Assembly: GCA_905160935.1 (NCBI GenBank) | Contig: CAJHZI010000447.1 | Coordinates: 367,501 to 431,500, forward strand | DNA length: 64,000 nucleotides | Reading direction: 5' to 3' | Source: Enchytraeus crypticus | Lineage: Eukaryota; Annelida; Clitellata; Enchytraeida; Enchytraeidae | Part shown: positions 1 through 12,200 of the stretch, piece after piece | How positions within the stretch are numbered: position 1 is the stretch's first letter | Layout of the letters: the number at the start of each line of letters is the position of its first letter | Notes under the pieces: model-generated | Told to the model about the DNA's origin: nothing | The model's input: only the letters and a program-made list of their open reading frames with translations | Databases searched by the model: none | Translations under genes and position numbers: made by a program

Positions 1-206
1 TAGTGAAATGATCAACTATGTCGGTAATTATCTCTTTTAATACCACATGTGTAAACCGTTAAGCAGTTTCGTCCATTTTCTGTATAACCAGTCCAGTGAA
101 ATGTCCGAGATTTAACTCTTAGATCAACGCAGCTGAGATTCGAACCAACGAGAGTTCAATTCACCTCAGGATCTCTCATTTAAAACTTCATGACGTTACG
201 CCTATG
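1..206 (-). repeat. SINE family A, copy 1
   Basis: About 205 bp are repeated at 15639-15842 and, inverted, at 29131-29337. All three share the start (agtgaaatgatcaactatg), a middle part (ccagtccagtgaaatgtcc) and the end (cacctcaggatct). The segment gattcgaac around 136 looks like the reverse complement of a tRNA T-arm/B box, so I infer a tRNA-derived SINE read on the minus strand. The copies differ at many positions, so they are old. Confidence 0.7.
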
Positions 207-414
207 CAATTGTGATACTCATTCGATATTCTAGCACCATTCATTACTCACATGTCCAATCAGTCTCTCTCACGGAGTTGTGCTTCATTATTAAAATCTG
301 CATATTACACCCTGTTACTAAAGAAATCTGATATGGCTGCATATAAATGATGTGAAATCGTAAAGACCTAATGTATAACTAACCTCTGTTTGATATACTA
401 ATGGAGCGCCCGGT

Positions 415-690
415 GGGTAAATCAAGTACCTACTCATCTCGACAAAATAAAGTTGCTACCCATCATTCAGTCTGCATACAGAGGCTATCATTCCACAGAG
501 ACATCTGTATTGAAAGTCCACTCTGATCTCCTTCGAGCGATAGACTCGGGTGATGTTGAAATAGGTGTTGTTGGATCTCTCAACTCCCTTTGACACTGTC
601 GATCACTGCGCATTGATTGAGAGGTTGAGAGTATCGTGTGAACTTCAAGGGTCAGTGCTGAAGTTGGCTCACTTCATACCTGGTACGTAA
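415..690 (+). mobile_element. LINE reverse-transcriptase fragment (L2/CR1-like)
   Basis: Conceptual translation gives IQSAYRGYHSTETSVLKVH followed by SDLLRAIDSGD and, after a frame change, DTVDHCALIERL. These match the QSAYRKxHSTETALL...D/AFDTIDH core of non-LTR reverse transcriptases. It is frameshifted and lacks the rest of the element, so it is a dead fragment. It ends just before CNOT1 exon 1 of this window. Confidence 0.75.
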
Positions 691-732
691 AAGTATAATG
701 AATGTGTGTGTGTTGTTATGTGTGTATGACAG

Positions 733-822
733 AGTGCTTGGATGGATGGAGGAAGCTCAGAGAATGGAGGAGGTACAGCTACGTGGAAAGCTGATGTGTT
801 TGTACAAGTCGTCAGAGAACTG
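733..822 (+). CDS. CNOT1: CNOT1 exon 1 of window
   Basis: 30 codons, phase 0 to 0, between an acceptor gtatgacag and a donor GTGTGT. The peptide ends [14 protein letters not shown], aligned with human TWNVEVLIDVLKEL, and reads directly into exon 2 (VPSLSW; human NPSLNF). Earlier exons are off the left edge. A longer open reading in another frame overlaps it but has no match. Confidence 0.85.
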
Positions 823-2810
823 GTGTGTTAATTTCCATCTGTTCCGTCTTATAATGTATAAATTATCTGTTAATGAGGAGTTGTTAGCCATTCCACTATA
901 GCAATTAGAGGTGATTATAGTTTATGCATTTACTGCAACATAATTTTGCAGAAGTGGTCTAAAGATCAGATGCCTTATGGTCCATTTCATGAAGCCACGT
1001 TATCTGCTATTTGTCAGTGATTTGGTGTTGATGCTGAAATAAACATATCTCTCTCTCTCTCTGCTACACCAGTGATTCACTGCTGATCAGAGCATTGGAG
1101 CTCATAACTGTGCTATCAAAAAAATGTGTTGTATGAGGCATTAATCGTCGATTAACAAGCATTTAGCATCCTGTTGGCTATTCATCCGAAATAGGGCATT
1201 TTGTACTCAGATTAAGGGATTTCAAGTGCAAGTTGTTAAATAATGGCACTGGTTTTAGTATTGGTTTGAACATTCATTTTACTTTAACATCTTGTAATCA
1301 TAATTTTTCCCCATGTTGTGTCCGGGTTGTTTGAAGAATAGACCAACCATGTAAATATGCACGTGTCATAGAAGTCGACATAAAAACAAGATCCAAATCA
1401 ACGTCAGAGGGAGCATTCGGTTGGTGAGTGCGTAGGCTCCAGAAATTGCTTCAAAAACTTAAAAGAATGGATCAAGTCTATTCGTATCCCGATCCTAGTG
1501 AAACTGGGATTTAAGGGAAGATGATGATGATCTTGTAATCATAATACTAACCCTTTCACTTTCTATGATGATGATCTTGTAATCATTATGCTAACCCTTT
1601 CTCTAATCCTTGCCATACCCTTAATTATATGATATTCTTACAGAAATATATATTTACAACAAATTTATTAAGAATCTTAAAAGTTATTTACAAAGTATTA
1701 TTTAGCAAGGGTAGGTGTCGTTGTTTAACTTGTGTCCTACAAAGCTTATTTACTATAGAAATGGTTTTTATGAAAGCGTGAGCCATGACAGTAAAAATTA
1801 TAAGAAATTCTTAATTCGATTTTAAAGATATTTCCTCACAACATTTGGACTTGATAAATTTAAAACAAAATTGTTCGACTGTTTAATTTCTATTTATATT
1901 GTTTGATTATTTGGTAAATGATAAATTTTCCTGTTTAACAATATCTGAATAATTATACATTTACCATTTATGTCTCCAGAATAAAATAAGTGGAGCAGTT
2001 TTCAATGTTTATCGAAAGTTTAGGGTTCTAATATCGCGCCACAGGCCCAGCAAAGTTGGGCAGGAAGCCAGGTATTTATTAACCCATGTGCGATTGCATT
2101 ATATCTAATCTACTGCTAAAACTCAACGAAATCGATCAGCTGATCGTTTTGGGAAGTGGATTAAAACTCTTGAAATGGATTTTCTTCAACAAACACTAAT
2201 CGTCTAGCAGGAAAAACTAATCTCAGTCACAACAAATCTGCTTCATATGAAACTCAGCCTTAAATTGCTATTGTGTTGTCGACATGCTGTATGCATTTAT
2301 ACCATGGTCTACTGCTTTAATCAGCAGCTAGTGGCGGATGTGTTTAGTTTTGCTGACTATCCTCACCGACCACTAGTGCCAGAATATCTCAAGGCCATGA
2401 CAGATGAGGAGAGCAGACTTGCTGGCTATCTGGTGTGCTGGAATGAAATATATATTTGAGTATAATTTTTGAACTCACTTGTAAACAATCTACTGATTGA
2501 TTTAGGTGCCCAGTCTCTCGTGGTCTGATGTAGTGAAAGATCTAGACCATCCACGATTTATAGTGACGAGCAAGACAAGCCTCTCAGTGCTTGTACAGGC
2601 TGTATTCTGTGCTGTGGGGTCAGCTTTCCCCATTTCACATCTTTATACCTTGTGGTCTAACAAAGAGGGCCTCGTAAGTATCTGCTACATTGTTTTATTT
2701 CTGAATCTAAATATATAGAATGTCTTAATTCTTGTATATATATATATATATATATCTATATATATATATATATATATATATAGATATATATATATATATA
2801 TATATATATA

Positions 2811-2849
<39 letters not shown>

Positions 2850-2873
2850 TATATATATATATCTATATATGTC

Positions 2874-2908
<35 letters not shown>

Positions 2909-3057
2909 CTATATATATATATATATATATAGTATATATATAATCTATAATATATATATATCTATATATATGTATATATATATAATATATAGTATATATA
3001 TATATCATAGTATATTATATCTATATATATATATATATATATATAATACATATATAT

Positions 3058-3100
<43 letters not shown>

Positions 3101-3138
3101 CATATATAGATATATATATATATATATATAGTATAATA

Positions 3139-3202
<64 letters not shown>

Positions 3203-6200
3203 TGTATAGACACACACACACACACACATACATATATCTGTGTATGTGTGTACGTGCGTGCTTGAGCGTGTGACATCGTGGGTATGTGTAGTGCCTAAAT
3301 GAAATCGAATTTTTAATAGTCTATCATGTTCATTCTATCGTTTTCTCAATATTTGTTTGCTGCAGTCTTTAGTCTAGATAAAGAAACTATTTAAATAAGT
3401 TGATCAGAGTGGTGGGATGATAACCACTACATCTTCATGTCTTTGTGTAGTATAATATCTTTTTAGATATGGTATCAAAGATAATGAAAAGTCAACTTAT
3501 ATTAAAGGTTTACCTCAGAAGGTTATGCCATAGCTTATACCTCTTTGTGACGTGAGAAGTGGATGATTGTTGCTCTGTAGATGTCATGGATTGTACAAGC
3601 TATAAGGAATCCGGAGGTGTTTTGTTTTGCTGACTATCCTCACCGAGCAGTAGTGACAGAATGTCTCAAGACCATGCCTGATGAGGAGAACAGAGACGTG
3701 GCTATCTGGTGTGTCTTCTCTTTCTCTTTTGTAAAACTAAAGAATTGTCAAAGTTGGATGGCGGAATAGATAGAACACTTGCCTGAGCTTGAATCCCAGC
3801 TAGACTGTCTGTGATTGCTTCTGATACCGAATTTTTGTTGCAATTTCTGGAGCCTAGGCACTCACCAACCGAATACTCTTTCTGACGTTGGTGTGGATCT
3901 TAAAAAACTTTAATGACTTATGTTCTTAGAAAACATGTAAAACTGATATGAATGCTGAAAATCTAATTATATACATGTAAACTTATATGAATGCTGAAAG
4001 TTTATAGTAACCTTTTTGAGTTTTTAAATGAATAAAATGCAATACAATTTTGGTAGTCAGTTTTTCTAAACACTCTAAATTTTGCAAGTCCTAGTCGGCT
4101 GTAGCTTGACTAAGTGCTCAGCTCACTTTACGTGTTTGTCTCGTGTATAGGAAATCTCTAGACCTGGTAGATATACTGCTGCAGCTGTCAGACGAGGGTT
4201 TTATGTCGCAGTGTATGGAACTGTTCAAGTATCCTGTAGCTCATTGTCCCGATCTACTCATGCTAGGCGTCGTTCAAACTGTAGGTTCCCATTGTTTCTC
4301 AGCATTTCTCTCTAACTTTAACTCTGAGACTACTCTCCTACTAATAACTTTTTTGTCATTTACTTTCTTTACAATTTCTCATTTTAAATGTCTCGGTACA
4401 AGATGACGTATGATTTTACAGAATGTTTTACTTTCATTTTGAGTTTAAGGTATTTAATTTAGGGTACAGGGTATTTTTGATATACATATATTAATATATT
4501 CTTTGCAAGTGATGAAAGATATGTTAATATAAAGCATTGGCGTGCACTATGATATAGGCACGCTGGTGTCAGATCAACTGAGATTTGTTAACGTTTTGCT
4601 GTGTAGTATGATGTAGGCACGGTGGTGTCAGATTAAGAGAGATCTGTCATTGTATTGCTGTGTGATATGATGTAAACACACTGGTGTCAGATCAAGAGAG
4701 ATCTGTTAATGTATTGCTGTGTTTTATGATGTAAACACGCTGGTGTCAGATTAAGAGAGTTCTGTTATTGTATTGCTGTGTGGTATGATGTAAATACACT
4801 GGTGTCAGATCAAGAGAGATCTGTAATTGGATTGCTGTGTGTTATGATGTAAACACCCTGGTGTCAGATCAAGAGAGATCTGTTAATGTATTGCTGTGCG
4901 TTATGATGTAGGCACGCTGGTGTCAGATAAAGAGAGATCTGTTAACGAGTCTGGTGCCAACATTCTTGGGCTATCATCCTAACTCCACACCTGCTCTGCA
5001 CTATGCATGGCACTGTCAGTACCACACAAGTAATGTACGACTAATCATCATGGACTCCATGGCTGACTGGTACATGAGAGGTGACCCTTATGATCAGACG
5101 AGGCTCTCTAGGATACTCGATCTCTCGCAGGATATCAAAGTAAGTACTGCTACTCTACATGCACCTTACATCAATAGTGACATGTCCCTACACTTGTTAC
5201 CCATGACAGTTATATAGGCTGGGAGATGAACACTGGATCTACTGATATGAGACTATTTTCAGTGTTACAAACTAAGAATTAGATTAAATTAGAACTAAAT
5301 GGAATTCGTACTGGCAGATCAAAGTGGGGCACACGTGGAAGAAAGTTAGTTAAGCAGTGCATCTTAGTGTATGTGGTAGCGGAGTAACTGATTCTTAATG
5401 CATTCACTGATGTAATGTACACCGGTAACTTACACATAAAGTAAGTTATTGATGTGAAGTAAGCTATTGGTGTGAAGTAAGCGATTGGTGTGAAGTGAGC
5501 AATTATTGTGAAGTAAGCTATTGGTGTGAAGTAAACAATTATTGTGAAGTAAGCTGCTGATGTGAAGTAAGCTTGCCTAAATCGAGCAGCAATTGATTAT
5601 AGTTGAATTGTCAAGAGGTGATGTTAATTATATATTATTACATTGTATCTGCCATACAGTGCCTAGTAAGGCTCAAAAAAAATATATCCAGTATAGTCCG
5701 TCCTAGTGTTACGTACCTGATACTTATTGCCTTCAGGCCACACCTAACATCTGGTGAGCACGTTATCGACACTTCCCCGCTTCAATCTATCAGCAAGCTG
5801 AAATTTGAGTGCTGGAAGCTCCAGTCTCATTGTTTGTTTCAACTCAACCATCTACCTCACACTAGACTTCCCCTGTCTCTTCCATTTCTCATAACCTTGA
5901 TTTCTTTCTTAAAGCTATTGCATCAAATTGTGTGACCAATGATTATTATGTTCTGCTTCATTATCATCATTATCTTCTCTTGAATCTCAGTTACTAGGGT
6001 CAGGATACGAATAGACCTTAGCCAAACTTGTCTGTCCCACACTGTTTTTTTGAATCTTTTCCGTTAAAATTTTTGCAGCAATTTCTGCAACCTAGGCTCT
6101 CACCAACCTAATGCTCTTTCAGACTTTGTTTCTTAAGCCTTGGTTGAATGTTAACTGCTGCTTCAGTATTATATTTTATAATGAGGTAGTGTCTTCAATC

Positions 6201-9200
6201 TCTTCAACCATTGCAACATTTGACTTTTTCTGTGTATGAAACTCCTAACAGCTGACATGAACACCACAGCACTAAAACATTAATCTTGTTGTGTCTATAT
6301 TTCTTCATTGTCCGTGTTTTTAAAGCATAAATCGCCACTGGTAAGGTAAGTCCCAGACCAGGCTGACTTTCATGTTCTGATTCACTCCGTTGTCTTTAGA
6401 GTTTCTAATGCTATGTATTCATGATATGATGTTTTGTAGGCCTTGACAATTCTGCTCAACGCACAGGAGTTCACATTCATCATAGACCTCGCTTTCCTCG
6501 CATCACGTCGTGAATATCTTAAACTAGACAAGTGGATCAATGACAAGTTTAAAGAATATGGGGTGAGATTCTTTATTGAACAAGCATATTCTTTTCAAAG
6601 GCTTCTCCTAAAATCAGTGACTAAAAATGTAAACCTACATGAGAATGTATAAATGAGGGTAATGTGCCACACTGTCTATAGTGTGGTACGGTAAGACACA
6701 GTTTCACAGATATCCTTCTGAGATGAAAATTGACTTGTTGAAGTTCTTATAAATATATGTCTCTATTGCTATAGTTTCTATTCTTCATATTTATCTTGTA
6801 AACATTTAATTTATTGCCTGACCAATGTAAGAGCTCTATGGGCTAAATGTTAAAGGTGAAATGCTGAGTTTAATATTCGTTTTTGTTTTGAATGCCTGTC
6901 AGTGATGAGGGAAATGCTGTATTTAGACTTGCAACTACTGATCTGCAGTTGTTGCACATTTGGGTCGAGCCATTGGCGGCGTCGATAAGATATTCAACTG
7001 TGGATCAGTATGTGCGGGTTCCTGGGCTCGACCGTCACTGACTGACATCACTTTCGAGTGAGGAAACTGACATTAACATAAGCTTTTATTTGCAGTGCAA
7101 CTACTTAATGATTTGCTACTTACTCATTCCACTGATACTCGTTGTTTGCTATTATAACTATGTAGGAGCCGTTTCTGAAGGAGTGTGTTAAGTTCTTGCA
7201 CCAGAGAGTGGCGCCACAGTTAACCGGTGGGGGGCTGATGAAGGATGACAGTCAAGGCTTGAATAAGAGTCATCAGTTGCCTGTAGAAATAGTCAACATC
7301 GTAATCAACTGTCTCAAGACCTTTGTAGGGTATGTTCATTCTCACTCTGTTACAGTAATGCTGGAATACCTGGCACTTTCTAATTTTACTGTTATGTATA
7401 CTCTAATGCAATTCAGTCCAGACCAGGGGTTCTTAAACTTTATACCATTGCGACTCACTGAAAAAAGATTTGAAGCTGGTGACCCAAGCCTTACAATTTA
7501 TCATGAGATTGTTAATCGGGCATATCATAAATTTCTATTTACTAGTGTTACCATTTTATTAAATTGTTTAATACAGGGCTAACAGATGATTTACGGAAAT
7601 AATAGAAAGATACAAATATTTAATACTGTCTTCCGGAACAAAGTTAGATGTCACGTTGAAACTTGTACTGAACAGTATAATGTAGTAAATTAGTTAAGGC
7701 TAAGCACTACCTATATTAGTGGCTAACTAGCCAGTCGTAGTCAATTGTTACTAGCGGGATAGATGCACTTGCTTAGCATTAATAAGGAGATCTATACGTG
7801 GATCAAATGGTGACAAACACAACCCTAGGTTGTCAGAAACATTCAGCGTAGCTCTGTACTTTGTTTTCATGGCAGTCATTGTAGAAAATTCATCTTCACA
7901 AAGATAAGTGATAGTAAATGGTAGCAGTGCTGGTATGGCTATTTCTGACAATTCTGTATATTCCAAAGATGCGTAGATCCAATAATCAACACCTATATCG
8001 AATGGATTTCTTATCCACTGAAGATCGGAGTTTTTCTCTGCCAACAAATATTGTTCAAATTTGTTTAAAGGCAAATGTAGATGGTTAGCGATTGTAGTAG
8101 TGATGGAAGCTGATATGGCAGCAGTTTCTGCTTGAGTAAGGACATCTGAAAGGCAAGAAAACATTTCCATTCTACCTTCTTCTATACACGTTTTCCAGCG
8201 CTTCAATTTCTTCACAAATGCTGTTATTTTATCTGTGTCCAGAACAGGTCACTTTCTCTACCCTGTAGGCTCAGGTTTAGATCATTGAACATAGGCTCAG
8301 GTTTAGATCATTAAACATACCAAAGATGTCTACCAGATAGGCAATCTTTGACAATTAATGCTGATCAGTTAGCGACTGATAGGAATTCTTGTTCAGCAGG
8401 AAAAGAAGTACTTCATTTCCAAGTTCAAAAAGTCATTGCAAAACTTTCCCTCTTCAATTTCCCTCTCTTTGTCTACTTCGCAGTCTTCACTGGCTCCCTG
8501 TGTCAGAACGGGATCTAAGTCGTGAGTCATCACTTGTCAGACACGGACGTTAAACCCTATTCCGGCCTCAATTTACTCAGTACTGACTATAATAATGAGA
8601 ACATAACAAACTCAGGGTTTAGAAATTAAATAATAAAGTAGTATTTAATACAATCAAATAAGAACAATATTACATGAATTAGGGCACAATTAAACCAGAA
8701 CAAACATCGATCAGAACTTGATAAATTACTTAAACCACTAAGATCTAAAATAATAATTCAAATCAAGTTTAACACTGAAAAACCTTCTACTCAATATAAC
8801 ACAGCTAAACTATAACTTTAATGAACCACACTTAAACCAACCACTATAACTAATTTATGAACTAGACTATGCAGCCTGGTGCTATAGCGAAGTTAGAAAT
8901 AAAACTAGCGTGCTAATCCTAAACTAGCTACTAATATAAAGCCTCTATAATACTATAGGCTCCTAGACCTTAAAAATCACTGCCACACGGCTATAACTAA
9001 CCCAATAGTATCCTGGTACTATAAACTAAAATATCTACGACTAGTATCCTGGTACTATCGTCTATAACTCAACAATTGACTTGGAAAACCTCTTACAAAC
9101 TAAATCTAACTAACACGCCATGACATCAAACACCCAAGTCCTCTTAACATCGCTTACAACAACCTGCATCATCTTCTTTGCAGCTGCGTGCGACAACAAC

Positions 9201-12200
9201 AACAATTCAATATGGCATTTTGAAATCACAAAGAAACTTGTATATATAGAAGCACGAACCCTGACACCCTATTAATCTACATATAAAGTGTAAAATAGCT
9301 CTATTAATTTTTAAAACACTGCGATTTGGCAAACCTTCTTACTTATCTGAAAATCTGCTTCCCTATCGTCCCACACGTGCACTTCATTTCGCCGATGCCA
9401 ATCTTCTCTCAGTTCCAAATATTCTGACATCATTGTGTAGACGTTCATTTTCTTACGCTGCACCAACGATCTGCAACTCTTTACCTTCACTCTTGTTTTT
9501 CTCTTTCAACATTCTCTAGCAAGCTAAGGCTTATAAATATTTTCCCATCATAGACATAATCAATCTACCCTGACTATTTTTGATCACCGGACTGGCTTTC
9601 GTTTAGGACCCTACTTCTCCTCAGCACATTTCTTTTGCCAATTGGTCTGGGTGAATTGATCTGTTGTGATGTGTGTTGTTGGGGACGTCCCTGACATCAT
9701 CCCTGGATAGGAAACGGACGTTAAACCTTTATTATTACTATTATTATGGCGATTATTGGCGTACAGTAATCGTTGCCTTTTGATTTGTTAGCGCAATATT
9801 TACAATCTGCTCAGGTGTAAGGATAAGCTATAACCACCTTTGAGATTTTTTCATTCAAATCTGTGACCATTCAGTCTTCCAAGGTTATTCATTCAAGTAT
9901 TAACTGGGCTCGACATCTCTTTTATTGATGTGCAGCTCAACGAAGTGCGCTAAATCCTGCCCATTTAGGGTTATGTGGAGGACATGTGATGTCATGTGTA
10001 TGAGTGTATCAACAGAGCTAAGGAAGCTGACATTTGGGATGCTACTGTAATGTTATATATAGGACTTGTTATGTTACATGTAGGAGTGTATCACAGGAGC
10101 TAGGAGAGCTGATACTGAAGACGGCTAACAGTGCCAGCATGTTGATGAGCAGTAAACAGCTGGGTGGTCCTACAGCCACAGCTCCTACAGGTCTGACTGG
10201 GTCAACAGCTGTCAGGAATCCACTAGCTCCTCCTATGCACGGCATAGCTGGGCTGCCTGGTATAGCTGGACAGGTTTGTAGCTCTGCTGCTATTTCCTGA
10301 TGCTTATCAGAGCTCTGATAAAGAACTACTTACTATAATAAAGATATTTGTAGCGTATTATATTTAATAACATATTAATAAAAATTAGATTACAGTATAA
10401 TTGATAAATTATATTACCAAGTATATTTGAACTAATAACACTGAAAAGCGAACGTCTTGTTACAATTTTCCTACTACTTTTATTTCTTCTTCCATGGCTT
10501 CCTCCATTATTGCCTGAGCGTAAATGTTAAATAGCAGCGGCAAAATACTACTACCTTGTCTTACTCCACCTCGTATTCACCTTCTTTTGAGTATTCTGGT
10601 TGGATTTTGTATACTGCTCTTTGATTCATGTACAAGTTTAGAATTAGTCTTCTATCTCTCCAGTCAATTCCTATTCTTCTCAAGATATTCATCATCGTTA
10701 TCCAATCGATCCTGTCAAAGGCCTTCTCAAAGTTCCCAAAGCATACAAAAACGTCATTTCCGTATTCTAAGCTCCTTTTGCAATGAACCCGCATTGCCCC
10801 TATTGCTTCTCTTGTGCCACATCCTTTCCTAAAACCTAATTATGTCTTGTTCTGTAATCCGAACACTCCACAGCATTGACTTTTTTGGCAATTGGAATCA
10901 TCACTGACTTTGTCATCTGGCCAAATACCTGTATTGTACGTTTCCATACATACCTCCATTAACTTGTTGAATGTTTTTCCTTCCAACATTTTCAAGAATT
11001 CTGCTGGGATATCATCTATTCCGGCTGCTTTCCCCTTCTTCATGCTGTTAATTGCAGAATAAATTTCCTCCTTCATTATTTCGGGGCCCCTTTTATCGTC
11101 TTATACTATATTTTCTTCTTCTATTTTAAAATCTTCTTGAACTAGCTTCCCAGCTTTATCATACAATTCCTCTACATATTCTCTCCATCTTTCTTTTAAT
11201 TCTTCCAGCTCTGTCTTCAATTTCCCATCCTTACCCATTATACTAATTTTCTTTGCATCTCCTTTCTTTTTATGATCGATTTTTGTCAATATCCTGACTT
11301 CCTGGTACAATAGAGGTCTATCATATTCTGCTAAATCATCACCATTTTCATTCCACCAATGATCTGTTGCTTTTTCTGTAATTCTTCTAAGCTCATTGTT
11401 TAAGCTTCTATATTGCCCTCGACCATGACTGTTGTCAATACTTTTCCACTTTCTCCTTCTATTTTGTATAGCAGCTCAATTGTGATCCAATGTTTTTTAG
11501 CCGTGTTTGCTTTAAGAAAGCCATATCCTTATTTTGCACCCATTTTAATAGCCTCCTTTGAGCTGACACCATCTTTAATTTGACCGTGTTCTTTCACATT
11601 CCTTCATTTGCTTAACGTCTCTTTCCACTGCTTCCTGAAACTGACTTTTCTCGTTCAATCCGTTCAAATTCAACTACTTCTTTTATTCTTAAAGAGATGC
11701 ATATCGTTATTAAAAGATCATTTTCTCATATCATCATTTAAAGATCATTTTCTAGCCTTCCATAAAAAAGCCTCAAGTCTCAATTAATCATAAGAAATTG
11801 GTAACACTGACAAAAATGATGGTGCCGATATCTAAGCATTAATAAACAAATCTTGACCACCTAAGCAATTCAGATTCCAGCTAGAACAGTGAGAGCACAG
11901 GGCCTGCAAACATATCTATCACTTGGTACTCAGCCCCCTGCTCATTAACCAGCCCACTGCTGGCAGAAATGGCTTTAAACACCATTTGAACAGGACCTCG
12001 TATCACGGCCATGTGGTGGCATACGCTAAATAAAAGAAACATATCCGACTTCCAATATAATCTCACCAGAACTGAGATGCCTAGGTTAATTTCCACAAAA
12101 TGGTAGCCTTGGAAACAAATTAAGGACCCTAGGAATTTAGAACCCTTAGATTTACAGGTTTGATTAGTAAAAATATTTGTGGTTCTGGCTTTACACAGGT

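Noticed and set aside
698..901. 67-codon frame overlapping exon 1 in another phase
   Set aside because: The frame reading [14 protein letters not shown] matches CNOT1 and joins exon 2 correctly; the longer frame has no match.
2685..3229. Open frames of 66-107 codons made of Tyr/Ile
   Set aside because: They are translations of a (TA)n microsatellite.
4541..4945. Regular 59-bp repeats considered as a CRISPR-like array
   Set aside because: Units are contiguous, without unique spacers, in an animal gene, and contain the exon 5 junction.
10524..10832. + strand 102-codon frame
   Set aside because: Opposite strand of the LINE reverse-transcriptase relic.
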